From JANYBV01 sp043763155 (GTDB taxonomy: Bacteria > Pseudomonadota > Alphaproteobacteria > Rickettsiales > SXRF01), in the NCBI GenBank assembly GCA_043763155.1, contig JAYULW010000007.1, positions 1 through 52,892 on the forward strand: a stretch of 52,892 nt of DNA. The letters are read 5' to 3'. Both the position numbers and the translations under genes were made by a program. Below, piece after piece: positions 43,008-51,933 of the stretch (position 1 is its first letter; the number at the start of each line of letters is the position of its first letter). The notes under the pieces were generated by a model. The model worked only from the letters and a program-made list of their open reading frames with translations, ran no database searches and was not told the origin of the DNA.

Positions 43008-44432
43008 TTGTCATCGCCCGACGCCGCAGCATTTCGCGCCAAGCTAAAAAACGTTATTATCTCCGGTAAAGAAGTCGCCCCCATTGTCGAAGGCGGCAAA
43101 GGCGTGGCCGTAACGAACGGCTACACCGCTGGCGCATTCGCCGCCGCAGGGGCCGTGGGCACCTTCTCCGGCGTGAATGCCGACACGTTCGACGAAAACG
43201 GCAAAGCCATCCCCTACACCTATAAAGCCACCACCCGCCGCGAGCGCCACGAAGAGCTGATCGTGCAATCCTCACGCGGTGCCATCCAGCAAGCAAAAAT
43301 TGCCCATGAAGTGGCAGGCGGCAAAGGCCGCATTCACATGAACGTGCTGTGGGAAATGGGCGCGTGCGAACGCATCCTCACCGAAACGCTCGAAGGCGCA
43401 AAAGGCCTCATCCACGGCATCACCTGCGGCGCAGGCATGCCCTACCGCCTCGGCGACATCGCCGCCCATTACGGCGTGTACTACCACCCCATCATTTCCT
43501 CCGCCCGCGCCTTCAACGCGCTCTGGAAACGCTCCTACAGCAAAACCTCCGAATGGCTTGGCTCCGTAGTATACGAAGACCCCTGGCTCGCTGGCGGCCA
43601 TAACGGCCTGTCCAACGGCGAAGACCCCAACAAGCCAGAAGACCCCTACCCCCGCGTGGCCGCGCTTCGCGCCGCCATGAACGGTTTCGGCCTGCAAAAA
43701 ACCCCCATCATCATGGCCGGCGGCGCATGGCATTTGAAAGAGTGGGAACACTGGCTCGATAACCCCGAAATCGGCGAAATCGCCTTCCAGTTCGGCACCC
43801 GCCCCATCCTCACCAAGGAAAGCCCCGTCACCGACGAGTGGAAGCTGAAGCTCATGCACCTTGAAGAAGGCGACGTATTCCTGAACCGCTTCTCGCCCAC
43901 GGGCTTTTATTCCTCCGCCGTCAATAACAGCTTCATCGGCGAACTCCGTGGCCGCTCCGAGCGCCAGGTCGAGTACCGCACCGAACAGGAAGGCCTCTTC
44001 TCCGAGCCGCTTCCCGTGGGCGCGCGTGGCCGCCCTGTGTTCCTCCAGCCCGACGACAAAGCCCGCGCCGACGCGTGGAAAGCCCAAGGCTTCGACGAAC
44101 CCATGAAAACCCCCGACTCCACCCTCATCTTCGTCACCCCCCCGCAAAGCAAGCAGATTGTGATTGATCAGGTGGATTGCATGGGCTGCCTCAGCCATTG
44201 CCGCTTCAGCAACTGGAAAGACCACGACGATTACACCACCGGCAAGCGCGCCGACCCTCGCAGCTTCTGCATCCAGAAAACCCTGCAGGATGTCGCCCAC
44301 GGCGCAGGCATTGATAATGAGCTGATGTTCTCCGGCCACAACGCCTACCGTTTCAAGAACGATCCGTTCTACAAAGGTAACTACGTGCCAAGCATCGGTG
44401 AATTGGTCGAGCGTATCCTGACCGGATACTAG
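43008..44432 (+). CDS. nitronate monooxygenase / NAD(P)H-dependent flavin oxidoreductase-like protein
   Basis: A 474-residue TIM-barrel flavoprotein of the 2-nitropropane dioxygenase group. It starts at TTG (43008-43010), supported by AAGGA ten bases upstream; the first ATG in frame is far inside. Conserved regions include GITCGAGMPY, the segment PIIMAGGAWH and FQFGTRPILTKES. The C-terminal ~100 residues contain a Cys cluster, VDCMGCLSHC, not found in minimal nitronate monooxygenases but shared by the longer form. Its true substrate is uncertain. Its stop overlaps the convergent regulator gene by four bases. Confidence 0.85.
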   Translation: MSSPDAAAFRAKLKNVIISGKEVAPIVEGGKGVAVTNGYTAGAFAAAGAVGTFSGVNADTFDENGKAIPYTYKATTRRERHEELIVQSSRGAIQQAKIAHEVAGGKGRIHMNVLWEMGACERILTETLEGAKGLIHGITCGAGMPYRLGDIAAHYGVYYHPIISSARAFNALWKRSYSKTSEWLGSVVYEDPWLAGGHNGLSNGEDPNKPEDPYPRVAALRAAMNGFGLQKTPIIMAGGAWHLKEWEHWLDNPEIGEIAFQFGTRPILTKESPVTDEWKLKLMHLEEGDVFLNRFSPTGFYSSAVNNSFIGELRGRSERQVEYRTEQEGLFSEPLPVGARGRPVFLQPDDKARADAWKAQGFDEPMKTPDSTLIFVTPPQSKQIVIDQVDCMGCLSHCRFSNWKDHDDYTTGKRADPRSFCIQKTLQDVAHGAGIDNELMFSGHNAYRFKNDPFYKGNYVPSIGELVERILTGY

Positions 44433-45526
44433 CTAATAGGCGCGGCGATCAGCGTGCCCTTTTCCGTATTCCGGTATTCTGTAGGCGACTGCCCCACCTT
44501 TGTCTTGAACACGCGGTTAAACGACGCAATCGAGTTGAACCCTACTTCAAACCCAATGACCGTGATCTGCGTGTTTTCACTGCGCAACCGCAGCTTCGCC
44601 TCGTCAATACGGTACGTGTTCAAAAGCTCATTGAAGTTCTTGTCGAAATGGCGGTTGATCACCCGCGAAAGCTGGTACTCGCCAATCCCCACCATCTCCG
44701 CAAGCGTGGCCCTGTTCAGGCGCATCTGCCGGTAAATTTTGTCGCGCTCCAGCAGGTCAATAATCTTATTCGCATGCTGCTTGTCCACGTCGGGGTTGTA
44801 GGTCTGCCCGCTCGCCCCCATCGTCATCACCTGTATCGCAAGTCCGGGGTAAAACACCCGGAACAATGAGGTGAGAACCAGATAAATAAAAGTAAGCCGG
44901 AACATAGTCGCCACAAACAGCGCATCCTCAGGACTGATGCGCCCCATCAGGCGCGCCATATCAATAGCCAGCACCAGAAGGTGCAAAAGAATCAGGGTCA
45001 CGATCAGCCAGTATTTATGCCGTTTGATAAGATCGTTGCTGTGCAGCGTGCCCGCGCGCGAAGCATAATAAATCAGCAGCAGGAAAATGAACGACGAACT
45101 GAAGATATGATACAACGTGCGAATGGTTGTGACGTCAAAGCAGGTTTCGTCCGGCGCGCACGCATCGCCGCCCTGCACCATGCCCGCATAAATCAGCGAC
45201 GTGCCGCCCAGAAGCGGAATGGTCAGCACCAGCCAGTAAGGAAGCGATGGCACCCGCCCGCTCATAAACTGGCAAATCAGCAAAAAGCTGAAGGCGGTAA
45301 GTGTACTTTCCCCCACCAGCACCGAGCCTTGAATCAGCTGGCTTTTCATAATCGGCGGATACAGGTCCAGCAGCGGAATGATGAAGCTGCACACCAGCGC
45401 GCCGAAATAGAAGATGGGGATGATAGCCTGGCGGTTGCGGCCCGCTAAAACGCAAAGAAACAGGATCACGAACAGGCACGGGGTAAGCCCGACGAGTTGC
45501 AATGCCTGTGTCAGCGTTAAAAGCAT
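44429..45526 (-). CDS. AraC-family regulator with N-terminal membrane domain
   Basis: A 365-residue protein. Residues about 1-225 contain six or seven hydrophobic helices. Residues about 260-360 form a C-terminal AraC-type double helix-turn-helix: LAEMVGIGEYQLSRVINRHF in the first, then IGFEVGFNSIASFNRVFKTKVGQSPTEYR, the conserved family signature. The protein is therefore a DNA-binding regulator fixed in the inner membrane, likely sensing a signal through its helices. The target is unknown. It is transcribed divergently from no close gene; the next gene on the same strand starts 126 bp upstream of it. Confidence 0.88.
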   Translation of the reverse strand: MLLTLTQALQLVGLTPCLFVILFLCVLAGRNRQAIIPIFYFGALVCSFIIPLLDLYPPIMKSQLIQGSVLVGESTLTAFSFLLICQFMSGRVPSLPYWLVLTIPLLGGTSLIYAGMVQGGDACAPDETCFDVTTIRTLYHIFSSSFIFLLLIYYASRAGTLHSNDLIKRHKYWLIVTLILLHLLVLAIDMARLMGRISPEDALFVATMFRLTFIYLVLTSLFRVFYPGLAIQVMTMGASGQTYNPDVDKQHANKIIDLLERDKIYRQMRLNRATLAEMVGIGEYQLSRVINRHFDKNFNELLNTYRIDEAKLRLRSENTQITVIGFEVGFNSIASFNRVFKTKVGQSPTEYRNTEKGTLIAAPIS

Positions 45527-45652
45527 TTAGTTAACATTATCCCCGCAATGTGGTTAGCGTATCTAATCATAAAGGCATCATCCTGGCTATAACTTACTAT
45601 ATTTAGTAGCGTAATAGTTAAATCCACACCACTAAATCTTTAATTGCTCTCC

Positions 45653-46453
45653 TTAGTCTGGCTCCTTGCCTTGGGCGTCCGCCCCCGCTTTCGTGTTCTC
45701 CGGCACCGGCAGCATCTTCCCGCCAAATTTTTTCGACGCCTCCAGCTTGCCCAACCGTTCTTTGACGAAATAGGTCATATAGTTGAGGTCGGCCTGCGGA
45801 ATATTTTCTGCGTTATTCTTGATGGTCTCCATGATTTGCAGCGCGTCTTCCATTTCCCCACGCTTCTCATGCACCACCGCCGTCATTTCCCGCGCCCATA
45901 CCGGCACCTTGTCGTTGTTCAGCGGCTGCGCCACCTTCAGCGCCAGGTCCATGTCGTTAAGCTTGTGCGACGCCAGGTAAATGGACTGCAGCAGCCACCA
46001 CCATTTATGCTCCACATCCTTCACCGAATGCTCATACAGGTAATCCACCACATAGCGCACGTCAGGCGTGTTCTGCGTCTGCGCGAAATAATAGGTTGCC
46101 ATGCTGGGTATAATGTTCGACCTGCTGTCCAGCTCGTCCAGCAGCGAAAACCAGTGGTATAATTTGTTGAAATCATAATAGCGCAACGCCGTAAAACGCC
46201 CAAACGTGTCGCCCGCATTTTGCAGCGTAAACGCCATAATACGGAAATAGAACTCATTATCCCCGAACGCCAGCGCATGCAGCGTTTCCCTGCCCGGCAC
46301 CTCAGGCACAATGCCCATATCCGGCTCAATCGTGTGCGTGCGCTGCCAATACCCGATTTGCATCCCAAGGAATAACAGCAGCAGCGCGTATTCGCGAATC
46401 CACTTCTTCACGCATACTTTCTTTTTCATGCCTGCAGCCTGCACCAGCGCCAT
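45653..46453 (-). CDS. membrane-anchored helical-repeat (TPR-like) protein
   Basis: A 266-residue protein with one N-terminal transmembrane helix (about 21-37, LLLLFLGMQIGYW) after a Lys-rich cytoplasmic start. The rest is extracytoplasmic and made of helical pairs that look like tetratricopeptide repeats, for example residues about 165-250 with WAREMTAVVHEKRGEMEDAL. A GGGAGGG Shine-Dalgarno lies 3 bases before ATG 46453; an alternative ATG is at 46429. It is the last gene of an operon with the ABC-2-like permease (9-bp gap) and the secretin. I do not recognise a named family. Confidence 0.75.
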   Translation of the reverse strand: MALVQAAGMKKKVCVKKWIREYALLLLFLGMQIGYWQRTHTIEPDMGIVPEVPGRETLHALAFGDNEFYFRIMAFTLQNAGDTFGRFTALRYYDFNKLYHWFSLLDELDSRSNIIPSMATYYFAQTQNTPDVRYVVDYLYEHSVKDVEHKWWWLLQSIYLASHKLNDMDLALKVAQPLNNDKVPVWAREMTAVVHEKRGEMEDALQIMETIKNNAENIPQADLNYMTYFVKERLGKLEASKKFGGKMLPVPENTKAGADAQGKEPD

Positions 46454-46462
46454 ATGCCCTCC

Positions 46463-47224
46463 CTAGAATTGTTTGCGGCGGAAGTCCGCGATGGATGCAA
46501 GCACCAGCAGCGGCACAAAAATCAGCACCTGCACGATGAACATCATCCACTCCTGGTTGCTATTGAACCCATACACCAGCCATTCGCTTTTGGCGAAAAA
46601 ATCCAACCGCGGCACAATGGTCGAAATCCCGACCAGCGCGTATTTCAACACCGTATATTTAGCATCCGTCGCCACCATCCCCGATTGCGACGTAATCACA
46701 AAGAACGCCATCATGCGCGAAAGCACGTAAAAACCCATGGTCGCAATAACCGACGTCACCGCGCTCTTAAGCGTAAATGCCGAAAACAGCGCCAGTGCCA
46801 CCACAAGAAACGTCTCCAGAAGCAGCGAAAGCCCCCAGCCCGCAAACCCCGCCCAGTTGGGAACCCCGATCAGCCCGATCAGCCCCACCACCGGAATGGT
46901 GAGCAATAACGCAACAAACGCAAACCCCAGCCAATACGCGATCACCAAATTAGACCGCGAAATGGGCCGCGACATAATCACGTCAATTTCCTTCGTGTCG
47001 AAAGCGTTGCGAATGTGGAAACACACAAACACAATCAGCCCCACCATCAGGATCAACCGCGCCGAACCCGAAGCGAACGTAAGCGTCATCTCCTGTTTTT
47101 CTAAAAACGCAGTGCTGCCCAGCGTCGCGGAAATCCCCACCGCCAGCAAAATTCCCGCCAAAAGCCCGATAAACAGCCAGTCGCGCAACGCAGTAATAAG
47201 GATGTAACGAATATTCGTAAGCAT
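46463..47224 (-). CDS. ABC-2-type permease-like membrane protein
   Basis: A 253-residue protein with about six transmembrane helices and no nucleotide-binding domain. The first helix is followed by an extracytoplasmic segment and the region FDTKEIDVIMSRPISRSNLVIAYWLG, the typical amphipathic coupling segment (E-I-D-x-x-M-S-x-P-x-S-R) of ABC-2 export permeases. No ATPase gene is adjacent, so a partner must be encoded elsewhere. It starts 11 bases after the secretin stop and is followed by the anchored repeat protein. Confidence 0.8.
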   Translation of the reverse strand: MLTNIRYILITALRDWLFIGLLAGILLAVGISATLGSTAFLEKQEMTLTFASGSARLILMVGLIVFVCFHIRNAFDTKEIDVIMSRPISRSNLVIAYWLGFAFVALLLTIPVVGLIGLIGVPNWAGFAGWGLSLLLETFLVVALALFSAFTLKSAVTSVIATMGFYVLSRMMAFFVITSQSGMVATDAKYTVLKYALVGISTIVPRLDFFAKSEWLVYGFNSNQEWMMFIVQVLIFVPLLVLASIADFRRKQF

Positions 47225-47235
47225 GGTCTACCTCG

Positions 47236-49335
47236 TTAGAATTTCAAAGGATCAGGGTCTTGGATGAATTTATTATAGAGCGCCTTGTCAGAGTCGGTGG
47301 CATTGCCGTGCGTGCTTGCGATGGTCGCGCGAATGAAAATAATCAGCTCTTTCTTGCTGTTGACCTTGTCCACCGACTTGAATAAATTCCCGAAATACGG
47401 CACGCGGCTCACGCCCGGAACGCCGCTGTCAGTATTGGAAATCTGATCTTCCAGCAACCCGCCGATCACCATCACCTGCCCACTCTTCACCTTCAGGATC
47501 GAGTCCAGCTCGCGCGTTTCAATCTGCGGCACTTTGCTATCCGTGTTTTTAATTTTCTCAATCAAATCCGCATTCGCCGCGCTGGTAGTAAGATTGTTTA
47601 GCGCCACCGCCACCTGAATCGGGAAGCTTGGGTCCAGCACAAACTGCGTCACCCGTGTAAGCGTAGGCCGCACCGCCAGCGTAATTTCGTCCGTATCCTT
47701 ATTAATGGTCGGCTGCAATGAAAGCAAAATGCCCACGGGCGCTTTATTTTCTTCGCTGTTCACTTCAATAATCGCAGGCGTTCCTTGCGCGCCACCCGTG
47801 CCCGGCACCGCCGCCGTCACCTTGATGTTCACTTTGAAATACACGATGTTTTCCGCAAATGTCAGCACCGCCTGCTGGTTATTCATCGCGTTCAAACGCG
47901 GGCTGGAAAGCGCGCGCGACGTGCCAAACTCATCAAGCAACCGCACCGCCGCCGACAAATCCACACCCGACCCAAACAGCTTATTGGACAGGACCGTAAT
48001 ATTACCCGGTGTCACCGCTGCGCTGGTTGATTTCACAGTGTCGAACGCGCCTGAGAACGCAACGTCGCCAAGCGCGAATTTGCTCCAGTTGATACCGCTC
48101 TGGTAATGGTCGTTCAGCGTCACTTCCACGATCTTTGCTTCAATCAGCACCTGCGACGACGCGTTAGATTCGATCTCTTTAAGGAAACGGCGGATAATTT
48201 CGTGTTGGCGCTCGCTCGCCGAAACCATCAGCGTGCCCGCCTGCCGGTTCAGGCTGTAAAATGTACCCTGCACCGCTTCTTCAGGCGCAGCCGCAGCAGC
48301 AGGCGCAGCCACCGGAGTTGGCGGTGGGGGCGCAACTGGCACAGGTGGGGGCGCAGGTGCGGGCGCAGCACTCTTTGTGGCATCCGGGTCAATGCCTGTA
48401 GCCGCCGCTGCTGCCGCGGCAGGCGTTGCCGTATCCGCAGCTCCCGCAGCAGCCGGCGCAGGCGTAGGCGTGTAAGCAGGTGTAGGCGTGTAAGCAGGTG
48501 TAGGCTGCGCCGCAATCGTGGTAAGCGATGTCATGCGCACCGGTTTATACGAAAGAATCTGCTTGATGCTGTCATCAAACTTCAGCCAGAAATCGCTCTT
48601 GGATTCGAGCGTGATGTTCGAGCTGGAACTGTTGCTGGTCGAGCCGCCTGCGCTTCCGCTGCTTGTGCTGCCCGCCGAAGCGCCGGTGCCGCTGCTGGTC
48701 GTGCCGCCCGCCGCACCACCGCCCGCCGAGCTAAGCCCGATGGAGCTGTTGGAGCTACGGTCAATATTCAGCATATCCAGCGTATAGGTCTGGATGTAGG
48801 GCGTATCGCGCTCCACGCGCAGCACACCGTTTTTCACCGTGTAGCGCAAGCCCGCAAGATCGGAAATACGCTCGATCACTTCATTGAACGGCCTGTCTTT
48901 CGCGCGGAAACTCACCCCGCCCGTAATGCCCGCATCTACTTCGATATCCACATCCGCAAGGCGTGCGAGTTCGATTAAAACATCCTTCAGCGGCACATCG
49001 TCCGACACCGCAATCGAAACCAGCTGCGTCGCCCCGATTTTCGGGGGCTTGGGCGCGGCCAGGATGTCTGCCAGTTCCGGCACGGGCGGCTCCGAAACAG
49101 CGGCCGTAATGTTCAGATCCGTTTTGCTGGGGTCAGGAATTTTGCCCGCGGGGGGCATCTGCAAATCTTTCAGGTCGCGCGTTTTTTCGTAATCGTCGCG
49201 GCTGAGTCCGCCCACCGGGTCAATCAGGTCCGCCTTGTCGGAAAAGGCGCTTTTGGAGTCGTCGGTGCAACTCACCGCAAAAAACATGCAGCTCCCGAGA
49301 CATAATATCGCACTAATCCGTTTGAAGCCGTTCAT
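47236..49335 (-). CDS. secretin (MshL/PilQ/GspD-like outer-membrane channel), predicted lipoprotein
   Basis: A 699-residue secretin. A signal peptide ends in a lipobox-like AVSC, making Cys23 a probable lipidation site. Residues about 105-185 are the secretin/TonB short N-terminal domain (DDVPLKDVLIELARLADVDIE). A low-complexity linker follows: Ser/Gly-rich at about 200-240, then Pro/Ala/Thr-rich at about 275-345 with AYTPTP repeats. Residues about 350-430 hold an N1-like domain (SLNRQAGTLMVSASERQHEI). The pore-forming domain is C-terminal, with the family signature near VMVIGGLLEDQ and VPYFGNLFKS. It is the first gene of a three-gene operon. Other pilus or type II genes are absent. Confidence 0.92.
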   Translation of the reverse strand: MNGFKRISAILCLGSCMFFAVSCTDDSKSAFSDKADLIDPVGGLSRDDYEKTRDLKDLQMPPAGKIPDPSKTDLNITAAVSEPPVPELADILAAPKPPKIGATQLVSIAVSDDVPLKDVLIELARLADVDIEVDAGITGGVSFRAKDRPFNEVIERISDLAGLRYTVKNGVLRVERDTPYIQTYTLDMLNIDRSSNSSIGLSSAGGGAAGGTTSSGTGASAGSTSSGSAGGSTSNSSSSNITLESKSDFWLKFDDSIKQILSYKPVRMTSLTTIAAQPTPAYTPTPAYTPTPAPAAAGAADTATPAAAAAAATGIDPDATKSAAPAPAPPPVPVAPPPPTPVAAPAAAAAPEEAVQGTFYSLNRQAGTLMVSASERQHEIIRRFLKEIESNASSQVLIEAKIVEVTLNDHYQSGINWSKFALGDVAFSGAFDTVKSTSAAVTPGNITVLSNKLFGSGVDLSAAVRLLDEFGTSRALSSPRLNAMNNQQAVLTFAENIVYFKVNIKVTAAVPGTGGAQGTPAIIEVNSEENKAPVGILLSLQPTINKDTDEITLAVRPTLTRVTQFVLDPSFPIQVAVALNNLTTSAANADLIEKIKNTDSKVPQIETRELDSILKVKSGQVMVIGGLLEDQISNTDSGVPGVSRVPYFGNLFKSVDKVNSKKELIIFIRATIASTHGNATDSDKALYNKFIQDPDPLKF
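48464..48505. repeat. 18-bp tandem repeat inside the secretin linker
   Basis: Two full copies and one partial copy of an 18-bp unit (GTAGGCGTGTAAGCAGGT), encoding the repeated Ala-Tyr-Thr-Pro-Thr-Pro on the minus strand. The unit is in frame, so copy-number change would only alter linker length. Confidence 0.85.
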
Positions 49336-49432
49336 AACCTGTTACAGGCGCGCCCTCCAGCAAAACCGCTACATATGGCGGGTGTAAACCCTACTATACC
49401 ACAACAATTAGCGTTTGCACCCGGAAAGCCCG

Positions 49433-49978
49433 CTACACTCGAGTGGACAACCAAATAGCTAACTTAGTTTGATATACAACCACATGCGTTAATATATGGT
49501 AAAAGGGCGACGATTTTGCACCGTTTTCCAAAGCCATATCGTGGTGCTCCATTTCCTCTTTGCGGAAAATGCCGATGGTCTCTTTCAGCTCGGCTTCGTC
49601 GGCTCCAAGCGCGGCCTCCTGCTGGGCATAATGCTCGTCAATCACCGACTCCACCGCAACCGTGCAGGCCATCGCCGCCTTTTCGCCCAAAAGCGCCGTC
49701 GCCGCCCCCATCGCAAACCCCGCCACATGCCACAGCGGCATCAGCGCCGTAGGGCGCACCCGCCGCTTAACCGCCATCTGCGAAAACGTATCGAGGTGTT
49801 TTTGTTCCTGCTCCGCCATCTCGCGCAGCAAATGCGCCACCGGGCTTTTACCCAGCACCGCCAGCTGCCCCGCGTAAATCCGCTTCGCGCCGTATTCCCC
49901 CGCATGGTTCACCCGGATCATGCGCGCAATCTCGTCGGCAGCAGCCCGGTCCCCCGGCAGTTTTCGCTCCTCGCTCAT
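49433..49978 (-). CDS. coq7: ubiquinone hydroxylase Coq7 (demethoxyubiquinone hydroxylase)
   Basis: A 181-residue diiron monooxygenase that hydroxylates demethoxyubiquinone in ubiquinone synthesis. The ligands follow the family pattern: Glu28 (NHAGEYGA), Glu58-x-x-His61 (EQKH), Glu110 (AVESVIDEHY) and Glu142-x-x-His145 (EMEH). The ATG at 49976-49978 overlaps the dsbB stop (ATGA) and has a GGGGA element upstream; the longer frame back into dsbB is not coding. This enzyme typifies alphaproteobacteria and mitochondria. Confidence 0.95.
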   Translation of the reverse strand: MSEERKLPGDRAAADEIARMIRVNHAGEYGAKRIYAGQLAVLGKSPVAHLLREMAEQEQKHLDTFSQMAVKRRVRPTALMPLWHVAGFAMGAATALLGEKAAMACTVAVESVIDEHYAQQEAALGADEAELKETIGIFRKEEMEHHDMALENGAKSSPFYHILTHVVVYQTKLAIWLSTRV

Positions 49979-50478
49979 GCTTTTTTCCCCACGCCGCGCA
50001 ATGTAAAAATCCCCAGCAAAGCCGCGCCCAGCGCCGCAACTGCGTTCCACCCCGCCATCGAAAGCCCCAGCACATGCACCATCGGCTGGTCGCACGACAC
50101 CAGCTCCGCCTCCATCAGGCTTTTGCGCATTTCTTCCAGCGTTTGCGGCGCGGTGCTGGCCGTACAGGCCGACGGTCCGGGAAACCAGTGCAGCTCCACC
50201 CCCGCATGATACGCCGCAATCCCGCTATCGGCCAGGAACAACGCGATACATGCAACGGCAAGCCACCAGCCAAGCGCCCGCTGCTTCACAAAAACCGAAA
50301 CAACCCCCAGCGCCACAATCGCCATATAGGGCTTGCGCTGCAACAAACATAACTCACACGGAAAAAGCCCGAATCCATACTGGCTCACATACGCCACGCC
50401 AAGGAACAGCGCCGCCAGCACCGCCGACATCCCCACCACGCCGCGCGCAGACCTCACCGCAAACCGCCCACACATCAT
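49975..50478 (-). CDS. DsbB-family disulfide bond formation protein
   Basis: A 167-residue inner-membrane protein with four transmembrane helices. The first periplasmic Cys pair is Cys41-x-x-Cys44 (CELC), and the second pair is Cys105 and Cys129. QRKPY after the first pair matches the conserved quinone-side Arg region of DsbB. DsbB reoxidises DsbA and passes electrons to ubiquinone. It sits directly before coq7 with overlapping stop and start, which joins quinone synthesis with a quinone-dependent oxidase. ATG 50478 is followed at once by a second ATG; either may be used. Confidence 0.9.
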   Translation of the reverse strand: MMCGRFAVRSARGVVGMSAVLAALFLGVAYVSQYGFGLFPCELCLLQRKPYMAIVALGVVSVFVKQRALGWWLAVACIALFLADSGIAAYHAGVELHWFPGPSACTASTAPQTLEEMRKSLMEAELVSCDQPMVHVLGLSMAGWNAVAALGAALLGIFTLRGVGKKA

Positions 50479-50529
50479 AAGCTACAGCCTTTCATAAGGC
50501 CGCCATCATAGGCCCGCGCCCGCCCAAAT

Positions 50530-51783
50530 TCAAGAGCGGCGCAGCAGCCCGCCCAGCCCCACAACGCCCGCCCGCGTCACCGCGTCCAGATGGTTGTCGA
50601 AACGCTCGCGCGCCGCCGATGGCTCCTGCTGCGCATGATGCTTCACCAGCATCAAATGTGCTGCCTGCCCCGGTTCTGTAAGTTCCAGCTCAGCCATCAG
50701 TTGCTTTATCTGCAACGGCGCAAACGCTTTCTCGTCATGCACTTCAAGCGTGGCGGGCTTCAGCGCCCTGCGCTCTTCGGCCTGCTGCTTCAGCAACTTG
50801 AAAAATTCTTCGCGGCGCTTCTCCAGCTCATCAAGCCTGCCCAGCACCTGCCAGCGGTTGCGCACAAACCCCACAACCAGCGCAACACCCGCAACACCCG
50901 TCACCAGCAGCGGGTTGAAATCCCCGTGGGTCAGCGCCGTCACACCCAGCCCAAACCCCGCTGCGCGCAAAGCCTTATTCGCCACCGGCGCAGGCGCAGT
51001 CGGGTCACCGCCCAAGCCTTCCATCACCAGGTTCCACAAGCGGTGCTCTACCGTCTTATGCATCGCGTCGCGGTTGGCATTATAGCCAAGCGTATAAGGC
51101 AGGCCTGAAATCATGCCCTCCTTGCTCACGTCCACATGCATCACCACATCCTCGAACAAATAAGGCGTGCCGCGCGGGTGCGGCTTATTCAGCGACGCCT
51201 CACGCTCCATATTGCTGCCACTGACCCGTTCTTTCGCACGCAAAATACCATGCAAACCCATCAGGCTGCAAAACGCGGGCATGCCTTCAAGCGCATGCCA
51301 GCTTTTGCAATCCGTCTTTGCAATGAAATGGTCAATGGTCGCCTGCGCACCGTCCATGGCGGCTGCGCGTTCTTCTTTTGGAATTTCGCGGTCGAAGCGG
51401 TGCTTGCACACCACCGCCAGCTTTTCCCAGTGCAGCTTGTCAATATTGCTGCGAATCTGGAAAGCGTGCTGGCCTGCAAAATCCGTTTTTTCCACCACAA
51501 AACGCGGCCCCGCCCCGCGGAAAATTTTGGTCAGGCAGTCCACCGCGTCTTCAGCGTTTTCTTCGGTCTTGAGCCGCAGCACCAGCGTCTTTTCGCCTTC
51601 GCGGAAAGCACGCTGGCTGTGCCGCGAAGCGCCCGCCGCCTTAAAATCTTCCATGTAAATGCAGCCCGGCTCCAGCTCTTTATCCACCGCCCGCAATTTG
51701 CGCCATAGCGTCTCCCCCGGAAGATACTTTTCGTAATTATCATCCATCAGAATATAGAGGGCCTGCTCGGAGCTGATAGACAT
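50530..51783 (-). CDS. uncharacterised 417-aa protein with C-terminal hydrophobic pair
   Basis: No family is recognised. The N-terminal ~240 residues are soluble and mixed, with several His and Cys (VVCKHRF, KSWHALEGMPAFC). A hydrophobic region at about residues 262-302 (FGLGVTALTHG, LLVTGVAGVALVVGFV) could be two short membrane helices. After it comes a charged coiled coil (about 308-345, LDELEKRREEFFKLLKQQ). ATG 51781-51783 has TAAGG 6 bases upstream and was preferred to the upstream ATG at 51819. It stands alone between the dsbB/coq7 pair and the tRNA-Leu region. Confidence 0.72.
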   Translation of the reverse strand: MSISSEQALYILMDDNYEKYLPGETLWRKLRAVDKELEPGCIYMEDFKAAGASRHSQRAFREGEKTLVLRLKTEENAEDAVDCLTKIFRGAGPRFVVEKTDFAGQHAFQIRSNIDKLHWEKLAVVCKHRFDREIPKEERAAAMDGAQATIDHFIAKTDCKSWHALEGMPAFCSLMGLHGILRAKERVSGSNMEREASLNKPHPRGTPYLFEDVVMHVDVSKEGMISGLPYTLGYNANRDAMHKTVEHRLWNLVMEGLGGDPTAPAPVANKALRAAGFGLGVTALTHGDFNPLLVTGVAGVALVVGFVRNRWQVLGRLDELEKRREEFFKLLKQQAEERRALKPATLEVHDEKAFAPLQIKQLMAELELTEPGQAAHLMLVKHHAQQEPSAARERFDNHLDAVTRAGVVGLGGLLRRS

Positions 51784-51933
51784 GAAAACCTTACCGTGAA
51801 AAGGGGAAATACGCCGCAACGGTTAATATATTTTAACCATGGACGCAAGCACAACCTAGCCCACCGCTTTCGCACCCGCCAAAATCCCCATATTTCATGC
51901 GCCTAGCCCCCCCGCGAACCCCCTTGACCGCAA

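Noticed and set aside
43272..44339. A 355-codon minus-strand open frame
   Set aside because: It is the shadow of the nitronate-monooxygenase-like gene, with Gly/Val/Phe-rich composition.
48249..48760. A coding repeat or CRISPR-like array in the secretin gene
   Set aside because: The repeats are short, in frame and encode Ala/Pro/Thr and Ser/Gly linkers; there are no spacers.
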